From Desulfolinea sp050305405 (GTDB lineage Bacteria; Chloroflexota; Anaerolineae; Anaerolineales; Villigracilaceae), in contig JBNLFG010000003.1 in the NCBI GenBank assembly GCA_050305405.1, forward strand, positions 62,001 through 126,000: 64,000 nucleotides of DNA. The letters are read 5' to 3'. Below are positions 7,460-15,644 of this stretch, one piece after another (within the stretch, counting starts at the first letter, position 1; every line of letters starts with the position of its first letter). A program made the position numbers and the translations under genes. Below the pieces are notes generated by a model that ran no database searches, was not told the origin of the DNA, and worked only from the letters and a program-made list of their open reading frames with translations.

Positions 7460-8131
7460 CTACTGGATGGATTCAAGGTAGGCGATCAGGGCATTATTGA
7501 CCGCAGCCGCAATGCCGTTTTCACGTCCGCCGGCAGTACCGGTCACACCTTCAGCAGCTTGTTTGGTGGCGCGGGCATCAGCGTCCATGCCGCCGCCACC
7601 GCCTTGACCTTGCCCGCCACCTGCACCAGCGCCAGTGCCCATCGTGACCTGGTTCTCGGTTGCCCAAACTTGCAGGGATTCAGAGTTGAGTTGCATTGCG
7701 TTGATGGCAGTGATCTGTTCAGCGGTGAACGCTTCTTCGATCTGCGTCAGGATGGCGGCGACTTCTTCGGTGGCGCTGTTGCCGGAAGCAGTCATGTTGT
7801 TGAGCGCCTGCCAATAGAAGAGCATTAAGCCAGCTTGTTCAGCGTTGAGGGCATATTCAGTATTTGCCAGCTCCATTGAGCCGAGGGAGAGCAGCAGTTT
7901 CTGGGAAAGAGCGCCTTCGTAGTCCATGTTGAGGGCGACGGATTCAGCAGGGGCTTCTTCAGCCGGGGCTGCATCGGCCACATCTACTTCGGGGGCGGAT
8001 TCTGCGGTATCGGCTGCGGGTTGGGCATCCGCTGCGGGAACGGCATCCACCGTCTGCACGGGCGTTCCGCCACAGGCAGTCAGCACCAGGGCGAGGGTTA
8101 AGAGAGCGATCAGAGAGAGTGAGCGTTTCAT
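7460..8131 (-). CDS. secreted lipoprotein with LTxxQ-like motif (copy 1)
   Basis: 223 residues with a lipobox VLTAC and an Ala/Pro/Glu-rich low-complexity linker to about residue 65. The domain shared with the next gene follows: NAEQAGLMLFYWQALNN, then FTAEQITAINAMQ, and a glycine-rich stretch (GAGAGGGQGQGGGGG). The start ATG follows AAGGAAG. It lies 13 bases before its paralogue. The pair probably arose by tandem duplication and belongs functionally with the exporter and the two-component system. No specific family name could be assigned with certainty. Confidence 0.82.
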   Translation of the reverse strand: MKRSLSLIALLTLALVLTACGGTPVQTVDAVPAADAQPAADTAESAPEVDVADAAPAEEAPAESVALNMDYEGALSQKLLLSLGSMELANTEYALNAEQAGLMLFYWQALNNMTASGNSATEEVAAILTQIEEAFTAEQITAINAMQLNSESLQVWATENQVTMGTGAGAGGGQGQGGGGGMDADARATKQAAEGVTGTAGGRENGIAAAVNNALIAYLESIQ

Positions 8132-8156
8132 TTTATTCTTCCTTTTTTATAAATGT

Positions 8157-8254
8157 AGAAGTGACTGTCACTTCTAAAGTAGATTTGGGGGTGAGATGCT
8201 TTTGATATCCAAAAGAGTTTTCGCTCAAAAGTGTCTCGTAAGTGACAGTCACTT
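8157..8254. repeat. two copies of a GTGACTGTCAC palindrome
   Basis: AGAAGTGACTGTCACTTCT at 8157-8175 and AAGTGACAGTCACTT at 8240-8254 share the same core on opposite strands. A third site, with the two core halves arranged as a hairpin, is at 44691-44723. They lie between the ABC permease and the lipoprotein gene, so they could be regulator sites or a dispersed palindromic repeat. Confidence 0.7.
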
Positions 8255-8263
8255 GGGTAAATA

Positions 8264-9475
8264 TTATTCGCGCCGCAAAGCAACGATGGGTTCGAGTTTG
8301 GCTGCCTGTGCGGCGGGATAGTAGCCAAAGAAGATGCCGACGATGGCGGCTGCACCAAAAGCGAGCGGGATGGACAGCGGGACAATGCGGGTTTGCATGG
8401 TGCCGAGGGCATTGAAGAGGTAGGAACCACCGACGCCGATGATGACGCCCATCAAGCCGCCGACGAGGCTAAGAATGATGGCCTCGAGCAGGAACTGCAT
8501 CAGCACATCGGTGGGGCGTGCACCCAGCGCCTGACGCAAACCGATCTCGCGGGTGCGTTCGGTAACCGAGACGAGCATGATATTCATGATGCCGATGCCG
8601 CCAACGAGCAATGAGATGCCTGCCACCCATGCAAGCAGGTCGCGGAAGGCTGCAGTCGTGGCTTCCTGTGTGGCGATGATGTCCTGTTGAGTCTGAACGC
8701 TGAAGTCGGGAGCGCCTGCATCCACATCGTGGCGTTCCGCAAGCAAAACCGTGATCTGGGTGATGACGCTGTCGATTTTGTCCTGACTTTCGGCTTTGAC
8801 GTAGATGGTGCGCACACGGTCGCTGCCGATGGTCATGGTGGTCATATATTTTTGAAAGACGAGATTAATCGGCAAGTAGATGCGTCCATCGTAATCAAGA
8901 TCAGAGACGATCCCTTTTTCTTCCATCACGCCGATGACCGTCACCTTGGTGTTACCAACCGTAACCGACTGCCCTATTGCGCTTTCATCCCCAAAAAGAT
9001 CGGTGGCAATGCCTGCGCCGAGCACGGCGACTTTGGCTTTGCGGTCATCTTCGAGGGCGTTGAAATAACGTCCGTCTGCAACGGCGTAATCACGCACATC
9101 GGGAAAGCCGGCACTTGTCCCGATCACGGCAATTGCTTCAAGGCTCACGCCGTTGGCTTTCACATCCTGCGCAACGGGCGCTTGCTCGGCAGAGATGCCG
9201 TCAATACCAACAACCTGTTCTTCGATGGCAAGTGCATCATCATAGACCATTGTTTTAGCCGCACCGGGCGTTCCGCGCATCGGCGAAACGATAATCAGAT
9301 TGGCGCCAAGAGCGTTGATCTGATCCGCAATCGCGGCTTCCGCGCCGGAACTGACTGCCAACATAACGATCACGGATGCAACGCCGATAATCACGCCAAG
9401 CGTGGTCAGGAAGGAGCGCACCTTGTTGAGGGTCAATCCCTCCCACGCGATGCGAAGTGTCTTTTTGAATTTCAT
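8264..9475 (-). CDS. MacB-type ABC transporter permease
   Basis: 403 residues. The first membrane helix near the N-terminus (SFLTTLGVIIGVASVIVM) is followed by the large extracytoplasmic MacB periplasmic core domain and three helices in the C-terminal FtsX domain (GISLLVGGIGIMNIMLV; TEREIGLRQALGAR-like coupling stretch; final helices near VGGLMGVIIGVGGSYLF and FGAAAIVGIFFGYYPA). It ends in AAKLEPIVALR, as is typical for the family. ATG 9475 follows AGGAGC and starts one base after the ATPase stop codon. It works with the ATPase and adaptor as a mechanotransmission-type exporter of a peptide, drug or lipid-linked substrate; the substrate is unknown. Confidence 0.93.
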   Translation of the reverse strand: MKFKKTLRIAWEGLTLNKVRSFLTTLGVIIGVASVIVMLAVSSGAEAAIADQINALGANLIIVSPMRGTPGAAKTMVYDDALAIEEQVVGIDGISAEQAPVAQDVKANGVSLEAIAVIGTSAGFPDVRDYAVADGRYFNALEDDRKAKVAVLGAGIATDLFGDESAIGQSVTVGNTKVTVIGVMEEKGIVSDLDYDGRIYLPINLVFQKYMTTMTIGSDRVRTIYVKAESQDKIDSVITQITVLLAERHDVDAGAPDFSVQTQQDIIATQEATTAAFRDLLAWVAGISLLVGGIGIMNIMLVSVTERTREIGLRQALGARPTDVLMQFLLEAIILSLVGGLMGVIIGVGGSYLFNALGTMQTRIVPLSIPLAFGAAAIVGIFFGYYPAAQAAKLEPIVALRRE

Positions 9476-9476
9476 C

Positions 9477-10199
9477 TTAGCTCCTTTGCCCCACACACTC
9501 ATTTTCGCCGCCGCGCCCGTCCGAGACAATCTCACCATCGCGGACACAGATCACGCGGCTGGCGTGCTGGGCAATATCGGGTTCGTGCGTCACCATCACA
9601 ATCGTCGCACCGTCGTTGTGGAGTTTATGTAAAATATCCATGATCTCAACGCTGGATTTTGTATCGAGGTTACCGGTCGGTTCATCGGCAAGGATTAATG
9701 GCGGATTATTGACCAGCGCCCGCGCAATGGCGACACGCTGCTGCTGTCCGCCGGAAATTTCAGAAGGGAGATGGTGCAAACGTGACCCTAACCCGACAGC
9801 TTCCAAAGAGGCGACTGCCCGGTCCCGAGCTTCATCGTCGCTAACATCGCCTTCGGGGTTGTAGAGCATAGGCAGCATTACGTTTGAGAGCGTGCTCAGT
9901 CTCGGCAACAAGTTGAAAGACTGGAAGATAAAGCCCAATTTCTGGTTGCGCACTTCGGCAAGATCGTCTTTGCTGAGTTTACTAACATCGCGCCCATCGA
10001 GAACATATTCGCCCGCAGTCGGGCTGTCGAGACAACCGAGGATATTCATCAATGTCGATTTGCCAGAGCCGGAGGGTCCCATGATGGCGACAAATTCGCC
10101 GCGATCAACGCGCACATCCACTCCTGCGAGAGCGTGGACAGTGGCGTCACCCTGTCCGTAGATTTTTTTCAAGTCACGAGTTTCTATCAATGTGTCCAT
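9477..10199 (-). CDS. MacB/LolD-type ABC transporter ATPase
   Basis: 240-residue ATPase with all motifs: Walker A GPSGSGKST, Q loop GFIFQSFNLL, signature SGGQQQRVAIARAL, Walker B LILADEPT, D loop GNLD and switch His in VMVTHEPD. It groups by motif with the lipoprotein-release/macrolide exporter class rather than with importers. It is the middle gene of an adaptor-ATPase-permease operon, and its stop codon sits one base before the permease start. The site at 11.75 kb suggests control by the response regulator encoded at 6 kb. Confidence 0.96.
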   Translation of the reverse strand: MDTLIETRDLKKIYGQGDATVHALAGVDVRVDRGEFVAIMGPSGSGKSTLMNILGCLDSPTAGEYVLDGRDVSKLSKDDLAEVRNQKLGFIFQSFNLLPRLSTLSNVMLPMLYNPEGDVSDDEARDRAVASLEAVGLGSRLHHLPSEISGGQQQRVAIARALVNNPPLILADEPTGNLDTKSSVEIMDILHKLHNDGATIVMVTHEPDIAQHASRVICVRDGEIVSDGRGGENECVGQRS

Positions 10200-10210
10200 A
10201 ATTTTTCCTT

Positions 10211-10261
10211 TGTAGTAAGGGCTTTAGCCCTTTAGAGCGACTGAAGTCGCCACTACGAGGA
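10211..10261. repeat. dispersed GTAGTAAGG..CACTACGAG palindromic repeat
   Basis: Composed of two small hairpins (AAGGGCTTTAGCCCTT and GCGACTGAAGTCGC) bounded by TGTAGTA and CACTACGAGG. A second copy of the same design is at 59610-59662 before ilvB. It separates the adaptor gene from the ATPase gene. Confidence 0.8.
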
Positions 10262-10269
10262 GAACGAAA

Positions 10270-11679
10270 CTATTCGTCCTTCGTTTCGACAATACCCGTG
10301 CTGACAACATCGCCCACTTCAAGACCAGAGAGAATCTCTGCGTTGGCGAAATCACGCAAGCCAACTTTGACGGGGGTCAGGGTCAGGGAGCCATCCGCAT
10401 CGACGACAAAGACAGCGTACGAACCCGGGGCAACTTCACGCAACGCCTGGATCGGCAGCAAGAGGGCATCGAGGGCTTCGCCACCGACGATCTCAACATC
10501 CACACTCATACCGGAGAGAACGGGCAAGTCTGCGGGATCGAAATCAATCAGGGAGACAATCACGGGCGTGCCGTCCACTGTCTGGAGCGCTTTTTCAACA
10601 GCAACGATCTCGCCATCCAAAACAACATCAGGGAAAGCGTCGAAGGTGATGATGGTCTTATTGCCAACGAGGGCTTTATCAACATCGGTTTCGTCCATGT
10701 AGAGTTGGATGAGTAGCTCATCTGTCGAGGCGATGGTAATAAGCGGGGAAGTGGTGACAGTGTCGCCAAAATTGGCGTCAACGCTCAAGACTGTCCCTGA
10801 GATGGGGGCATAGAGACGGGTGGCATCGAGGTCATCTTCTGCTGTCAATAAAGCGAGACGAGCATCTTCGAGTTTAGCGAGATTTTCACCCCAGGCATCA
10901 GCAGGGAGTTCTTCACCTTTAAGGGCTGCCAGATAATATTGTGCTTCAACAAGCCGTTGTTCGGCGGCAAGATAATTGGTGTGTGATTCGTAGATGTCGG
11001 TTGGGGAGGGCGCTGCCAAATACTCAGGTTCAAAACGAGTTGCAGCAACAGTAAAGGTACCGGGGACGTAATATTCATCGTAAGCATAGCGCGCACTCGC
11101 CAGGCTCTTTTCGGCATAAGCAAGCTGAGATTGCAAGTCTTCGATGCTTGCATCAGCGCTGCCGTCGGCTTGTGCGGTTGCCAAAGCATCAGTCAGTTCA
11201 GCAACGTTATTTTCCCATTCGTAGACAGCCGGGCTGATCTGATAGATGTAGGTGTTACGCGCATCAATGAGGGCATTTTCTGCCAGAGCAAGTTCCTGTT
11301 CGGCAGTGGCGAGCGCGAGCGGCGAGGTCAGTTCTGCAAGCGTGCGTTCTGCCTGACGAAATTTGACCTGCTCAGCGGTGTTATCCAATTCGGCGAGCAG
11401 ATCGCCCTCCATAACGGTATCGCCCGCGGCAACGGAGAGGGCTGCCACTTGTCCACTGGAGCGGAAACCGAAAGATGCCTCAGCAGCCGGAACGACGAGT
11501 CCGCTCCCGTTAGCGTAGAGGATTAAATCCCCCGTGCGGACTTTGGTCGTCTGCATGGCGGGTTCAGCCGCAGCAGCTTCCGCATCTGTAAAGAGGGCTT
11601 GATATCCATAATAGCCGCCCACGGCGACAAGAAGGATGACGATAAGAATGGTCCAGCGATTTTTGAGTTTTGAAAACAT
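10270..11679 (-). CDS. MacA/HlyD-like membrane fusion adaptor
   Basis: About 469 residues. An N-terminal signal-anchor helix (WTILIVILLVAVGGYYGY) is followed by a barrel-sandwich/lipoyl-type half (GLVVPAAEASFGFRSSGQV), a long coiled-coil region at about residues 110-290 rich in Ala, Glu and Leu, the second lipoyl half (LYAPISGTVLSVDANFGDTV), and beta-barrel and membrane-proximal domains. ATG 11679 follows AAAGG and removes a non-conserved upstream extension. It is the first gene of the exporter operon. A strong-looking site shared with the response regulator promoter lies upstream. Confidence 0.92.
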   Translation of the reverse strand: MFSKLKNRWTILIVILLVAVGGYYGYQALFTDAEAAAAEPAMQTTKVRTGDLILYANGSGLVVPAAEASFGFRSSGQVAALSVAAGDTVMEGDLLAELDNTAEQVKFRQAERTLAELTSPLALATAEQELALAENALIDARNTYIYQISPAVYEWENNVAELTDALATAQADGSADASIEDLQSQLAYAEKSLASARYAYDEYYVPGTFTVAATRFEPEYLAAPSPTDIYESHTNYLAAEQRLVEAQYYLAALKGEELPADAWGENLAKLEDARLALLTAEDDLDATRLYAPISGTVLSVDANFGDTVTTSPLITIASTDELLIQLYMDETDVDKALVGNKTIITFDAFPDVVLDGEIVAVEKALQTVDGTPVIVSLIDFDPADLPVLSGMSVDVEIVGGEALDALLLPIQALREVAPGSYAVFVVDADGSLTLTPVKVGLRDFANAEILSGLEVGDVVSTGIVETKDE

Positions 11680-11721
11680 GCGATATACCTTTCGAGACGT
11701 GTATTTGATGATTACGCTGGA

Positions 11722-11776
11722 AGTATAGATGTGTAATGTAAAGGTTGGCACAAGGAAATGTGTAGGAATTGTATAT
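11722..11776 (-). promoter_or_regulatory. operator and promoter of the MacA-like exporter operon
   Basis: The 22-base site at 11755-11776 matches 6721-6742 in 20 of 22 positions and contains, on the minus strand, ATTCCTACAC followed directly by ATTTCC. The -10 box TATACT is at 11727-11722. The site-to-box distance (27 bases) and the box-to-ATG distance are the same as in the response regulator promoter. Confidence 0.75.
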
Positions 11777-11844
11777 ATTTTAGATTTTGGCATTTCTCAG
11801 CACGGAGAAGAAAGTAAAGGGCTAGCTAAAAGATCACCCCCTAC

Positions 11845-11885
11845 AAAAATTCGCCCTACACAGAGAAAATGTAGGGCGAATTTTT
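11845..11885. terminator. hairpin in the divergent region upstream of the exporter operon
   Basis: Perfect 16-bp stem (AAAAATTCGCCCTACA and complement) with a 9-base loop. A/T tracts on both flanks would allow termination in both directions. No gene ends close by, so it may instead be a mobile palindromic repeat. Confidence 0.55.
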
Positions 11886-12042
11886 ATAGCTTACCTTCTT
11901 GTTTTGTTACGGGACTGTAACAAGCTGTGATTAGACAAAAACAATTTAGTAATATGGGGGCAACCTGATGCTCTTAAAATTCAAACATATTAATCCTATC
12001 TGGTATTCAGAATTGTATCCTTTCAATTCAAGGAGCATAATC

Positions 12043-13341
12043 ATGTATAAAAAATACAAACTTCAAGCGATCATCATTGTATTGCTCATTGCCTTTACGT
12101 TGGCGTGCGCAAGTCTTCAAGTCGGCATCGTAACACCAATGCCAGAAGATATTTCTGTGTCCATGGACGATACGCAAGAAGCGACGCCTACGGCAAATAT
12201 CGAGGCTCAGGCCACGCCGCCTACACCAACGTTATTTCCCCCGACCATTACACCAACAACAATCCTGCCAACGCCGACCAGTATCCCGCCAACGGCTACC
12301 TCCAAGGCTTATTGTGATTGGGCTTCTTTCGTCAAGGATGTGACCGTCCCTGACGGGTCGATTCTCTTGCCAGGGGACACTTTTGTAAAAACTTGGCGTC
12401 TCAAAAACCAGGGCACATGCACGTGGACAACAGATTACGCTCTGATATTTTCCAGTGGAAACCAAATGGGCGGGGCATCTGCGGTAAAACTTCCTCACAG
12501 CGTAGCACCCGGAAAAACGGTAGACATTTCGGTGGCGTTAACTGCCCCAGCACATGCGGGAAATTATCGTGGGTATTGGATGCTGCAAAATCCGGCGGGT
12601 AAGACATTTGGCTTTGGAGATAATGCTAATGAGGCTTTCTACGTTGACATCCAGTCAGTAAACAATTCGTTGAATAGTGTATCCGGCACAATTTGCTATC
12701 CCAGCGAACAAATCCCGCCTATGACTTTGTACTTGCAGAATATGAGCAAGAACAAAATATTTCAGTTTTCAATAAAAGAGCATCAAAATTCCTACCAAGT
12801 TCAAGTAGAGTCTGGAGACTACATAGCCTACGCCTGGACGCTCGAATTTGATGCCGCTGGCGGGTACACCATGTCGGACCATCGCTTAAAAGCCTTTACT
12901 GTGACTGACGGACATTCTATATCGGGGATCGACATTTGTGACTGGTATGGTGATCCCGGAACCATCCCACTCCCCAAGGATGAAAATTATGGGACGATTA
13001 CCGGGAAGCTCTCCTTTCCGAGCGAACAGATTCCGCCCCTGCGGATAGTGGTTACCGATATCTATAATAATGCCTATCATTGGGTTGATACCGTTACCAA
13101 TCAGCAAACCTACGAGATAAAAGGCTTGATGCCGGGCTATTACACAGTTATAGCGTATACCGAAGAAGGGGATTTGGCTGGCGGTTACACCGAATATGCA
13201 AAATGCGGACTTTTGCCCGGCTGCCCTGAAGACCATACGCTTGTCGTTATCTCTGTCGCACCCGATACGATTTTTTCGGACATCAACCCGGCAGACTGGT
13301 ACGCGCCCACGGGAACCTTTCCCCCGGATACAACTCCGTAG
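12043..13341 (+). CDS. lipoprotein with NBR1-FW-like Ig domain
   Basis: 432 residues. The signal peptide MYKKYKLQAIIIVLLIAF ends in a lipobox LACA. A Pro/Thr-rich linker follows, with repeated TPTP. At about residues 95-205 lies a domain resembling the NBR1 four-tryptophan (FW) Ig fold: TFVKTWRLKNQGTCTW, VAPGKTVDISVALTAPAHAG, YRGYWMLQNPAGKTFGFG. Two similar beta modules beginning YPSEQIPP and FPSEQIPP fill the C-terminal half. ATG 12043 is set by AAGGAG. The gene at 13589 has nearly the same leader. It probably sits outside the cell as a surface-binding lipoprotein; its ligand is unknown. Confidence 0.82.
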   Translation: MYKKYKLQAIIIVLLIAFTLACASLQVGIVTPMPEDISVSMDDTQEATPTANIEAQATPPTPTLFPPTITPTTILPTPTSIPPTATSKAYCDWASFVKDVTVPDGSILLPGDTFVKTWRLKNQGTCTWTTDYALIFSSGNQMGGASAVKLPHSVAPGKTVDISVALTAPAHAGNYRGYWMLQNPAGKTFGFGDNANEAFYVDIQSVNNSLNSVSGTICYPSEQIPPMTLYLQNMSKNKIFQFSIKEHQNSYQVQVESGDYIAYAWTLEFDAAGGYTMSDHRLKAFTVTDGHSISGIDICDWYGDPGTIPLPKDENYGTITGKLSFPSEQIPPLRIVVTDIYNNAYHWVDTVTNQQTYEIKGLMPGYYTVIAYTEEGDLAGGYTEYAKCGLLPGCPEDHTLVVISVAPDTIFSDINPADWYAPTGTFPPDTTP

Positions 13342-13396
13342 CGCATCATGCGAAAGCTGATTATTCTTCTCATAACAGTGGCTTTACTGCTCAAGG

Positions 13397-13439
13397 CGAG
13401 GGACGATCGGGTTTTGCAAATTACCATCATCGTCCCTCG
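13397..13439. terminator. possible hairpin between the two lipoprotein genes
   Basis: Arms CGAGGGACGAT and ATCGTCCCTCG (11 bp) around a 21-base loop, 56 bases after the lipoprotein stop codon. There is no clear T tract, so termination is uncertain. Nothing else was seen in this 247-base spacer apart from the ribosome site of the next gene. Confidence 0.4.
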
Positions 13440-13588
13440 AACCCTGGTAATTTACTATGAATGGTTGACGGATCTCCCCAGGCAAGAGCCTGTTCCGGAA
13501 AAACCAAATCCATTTGAAAACAATATCGAATACGGCAAGAATCATCTTTACCCAGACCAGTTTGTCTTCCTATAACAGGAGCACTATC

Positions 13589-14776
13589 ATGTATAAAAAA
13601 ATCAAACTTCAAACGATCACTGTTTTATTGCTGATCATCTTTACACTGGCATGTGCAAATGTTCAGATTGGCCTTGTGACGCCCACACCCCAAAACAACG
13701 TTGCATCCATAGGAGATGACCAAGGCTCAATGCCTGATGCAACAGTAGAAGAAGATTTCTCAAATCTTTGGGTTGAGCAGTGGAATCCCGTTTACAACTA
13801 CGGGCTTGCCATTCCTGCCCATTGGCGCGTAGAGATCGAATCCCAGAGCGGTTACATGATGCTCTGGAGCTACGAGCAGGAGTTCTTTGATGCAAATTCC
13901 ATCAAAGGGAATTGGGTGAATGGTGAAGCGCCTGAGGGCGCAGTAAAGCTTGACATTGTTCCCTTCGATAATATTGTCCCGGAGCAATCGTTGGAAACTG
14001 CCGCGAGCAATGCTCTTGGCGCAGACCCTGAAATGACAACCGTCTTATCTGTTGAGCCGCTCAATATTGGCAACTTTGAGGCAGTGAAAGTCACTACAGG
14101 ACGAACACACAATTTAGAAGATACAACATCTAATATCGCTATTCGTTTATCATCGGAGACGATTCTTTATGTGGCTGCATATCCGAACAGTGGGCATGAT
14201 TTAGATGATGTAAAGACAATACTGAGCACCTTGGTTCTTTCAAAAGACACACCCATCACCAAACCTACAACGGCACCGCGCCCACCGTTTGAAGTGAATG
14301 TAGAAAACACAGAGACTGCCCTTCCGCCTACACCGGGACCACGATTATCAGATGCGAACTGTGATCCCGGTTATCTTGGTTCAGTTGATGAAGTGATTGA
14401 TGCGATCCAATATAATATTAGTATCGGGAATTATGCTCCCTTTTCTTATCTGATTGGTGAGCCCTTTGTATTTGGGTTCTGGCAATCAGAAGGGCTAAAC
14501 CTATCTCGAGGACAGGCTTACGAAGAATTGGTAAATAACTATCTCCCATCCCCGGAAGAGTTCATTGTCTATGCTGAGCCGACAGAATTCCCTGACCTAG
14601 ATGGTATTCCGCTCGAAAATATGTGGGGCCCCAATGTGGATGTAGCGGGCAGCCTATACAGCACGGGTTGGGGGCCGGATGGTACCAGTGAAGCGATTGT
14701 CGTGATCGCTCGCTGTCAAGAGGAAACCTACGATACTTATTTCTGGTACAGTGTATTGATCGGCAGGTTTCAGTAA
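13589..14776 (+). CDS. lipoprotein of unknown function, leader shared with previous gene
   Basis: 395 residues. The leader MYKKIKLQTITVLLLIIF with lipobox LACA is nearly the same as that of the gene at 12043, and so are the ribosome site and the bases before ATG. The mature part differs. Residues about 55-225 resemble a PsbP/SpoIID-like surface module by general pattern (YNYGLAIPAHWRVEIE, SLETAASNALG, NFEAVKVTTGR, ILSTLVLSK), and a separate C-terminal domain follows a Thr/Pro linker. No enzyme motif was recognised. The pair shows a 5' duplication with replacement of the mature domains. Confidence 0.75.
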   Translation: MYKKIKLQTITVLLLIIFTLACANVQIGLVTPTPQNNVASIGDDQGSMPDATVEEDFSNLWVEQWNPVYNYGLAIPAHWRVEIESQSGYMMLWSYEQEFFDANSIKGNWVNGEAPEGAVKLDIVPFDNIVPEQSLETAASNALGADPEMTTVLSVEPLNIGNFEAVKVTTGRTHNLEDTTSNIAIRLSSETILYVAAYPNSGHDLDDVKTILSTLVLSKDTPITKPTTAPRPPFEVNVENTETALPPTPGPRLSDANCDPGYLGSVDEVIDAIQYNISIGNYAPFSYLIGEPFVFGFWQSEGLNLSRGQAYEELVNNYLPSPEEFIVYAEPTEFPDLDGIPLENMWGPNVDVAGSLYSTGWGPDGTSEAIVVIARCQEETYDTYFWYSVLIGRFQ

Positions 14777-14924
14777 AGATTGACAAGATAACTTCCTAAA
14801 CATATGGGGTTTTCGTGGAGATGGAACGAATTTGACAATTATCGCGCAGATCACAGAGAGTCTAAACTGATCTGATGCAAGGACATGTTAGAATCACGAA
14901 AGAACCTATTTAGAAAGCGAATGA

Positions 14925-15644
14925 ATGCAAATGTCAGTGCAACCCCATATACTTCTGGTTGACGATGAATCAGCCATCACCGACAATTTGGCCCCGTTCT
15001 TGCAACGCTCAGGTTTTGCTGTGAGCACTGCATCAAATGGGGTAGAAGCTTTGGAAATCATCGGGGCCGGAAATACAGACTTAATCGTTAGCGATGTCTT
15101 GATGCCCAAGTTGGATGGTCGTGAGTTACTCAGAAACCTGCGTAAGGCGGATAATTGGATTCCGGTCATCCTGCTAACTCAGGTAGGGGAAGCCTTTGAG
15201 CGCGCAATGGCGCTTGAAGAAGGCGCGGATGATTACATCAACAAACCTTTTGAGCCGCATGAGTTGACCGCACGGATCAAAGCGGTTCTCAGGCGAGCCA
15301 TCCCCGGGAAGCCGCCGCTTGCCGCAGCCTGGCAGGTTTCGTGCGGTGACTTGCGCTTTGACCGCCGTGCTCGTCGCGTCTATCTAAAAGGTCAGGAACT
15401 CAATCTAACGCCGAAAGCGATCCTTTTATTGGAATATCTGATGACGCACCCCGATGAGCTGGTCACGCGTGAACGTTTACTGGATGCCGTTTGGGGCTGG
15501 GATTATCCCGTCGGTTCGCGGGCCGTGGACACGCGTATCGCTGAGTTGCGCCGCATCCTGAACGATGATGCGGCGCAACCCCGTTATATCGAAACGATCC
15601 CGGGACAAGGGTATCGTTTCTCTGCCAAGGTGGAAGGCAACTAG
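14925..15644 (+). CDS. OmpR-family response regulator of the second two-component system
   Basis: 239 residues. The receiver domain shows HILLVDDESAI, the phosphorylated Asp in LIVSDVLMPKLDGREL, the switch residue in VILLTQ and the Lys in DDYINKPFEPHELTARI. The DNA-binding winged helix carries LTPKAILLLEYLM, RAVDTRIAELRRIL and a terminal GQGYRFSAK. Its stop codon overlaps the GTG start of the kinase gene (TAGTG), so the two are translationally coupled. The start could also be ATG 14931. Targets are not evident; the preceding lipoprotein genes are candidates by position only. Confidence 0.94.
   Translation: MQMSVQPHILLVDDESAITDNLAPFLQRSGFAVSTASNGVEALEIIGAGNTDLIVSDVLMPKLDGRELLRNLRKADNWIPVILLTQVGEAFERAMALEEGADDYINKPFEPHELTARIKAVLRRAIPGKPPLAAAWQVSCGDLRFDRRARRVYLKGQELNLTPKAILLLEYLMTHPDELVTRERLLDAVWGWDYPVGSRAVDTRIAELRRILNDDAAQPRYIETIPGQGYRFSAKVEGN

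Noticed and set aside
13348..13575. 75-codon plus-strand frame between the two lipoprotein genes
   Set aside because: No ribosome site, it runs through a hairpin, and the sequence has no recognisable family or regular pattern after the first ten residues.
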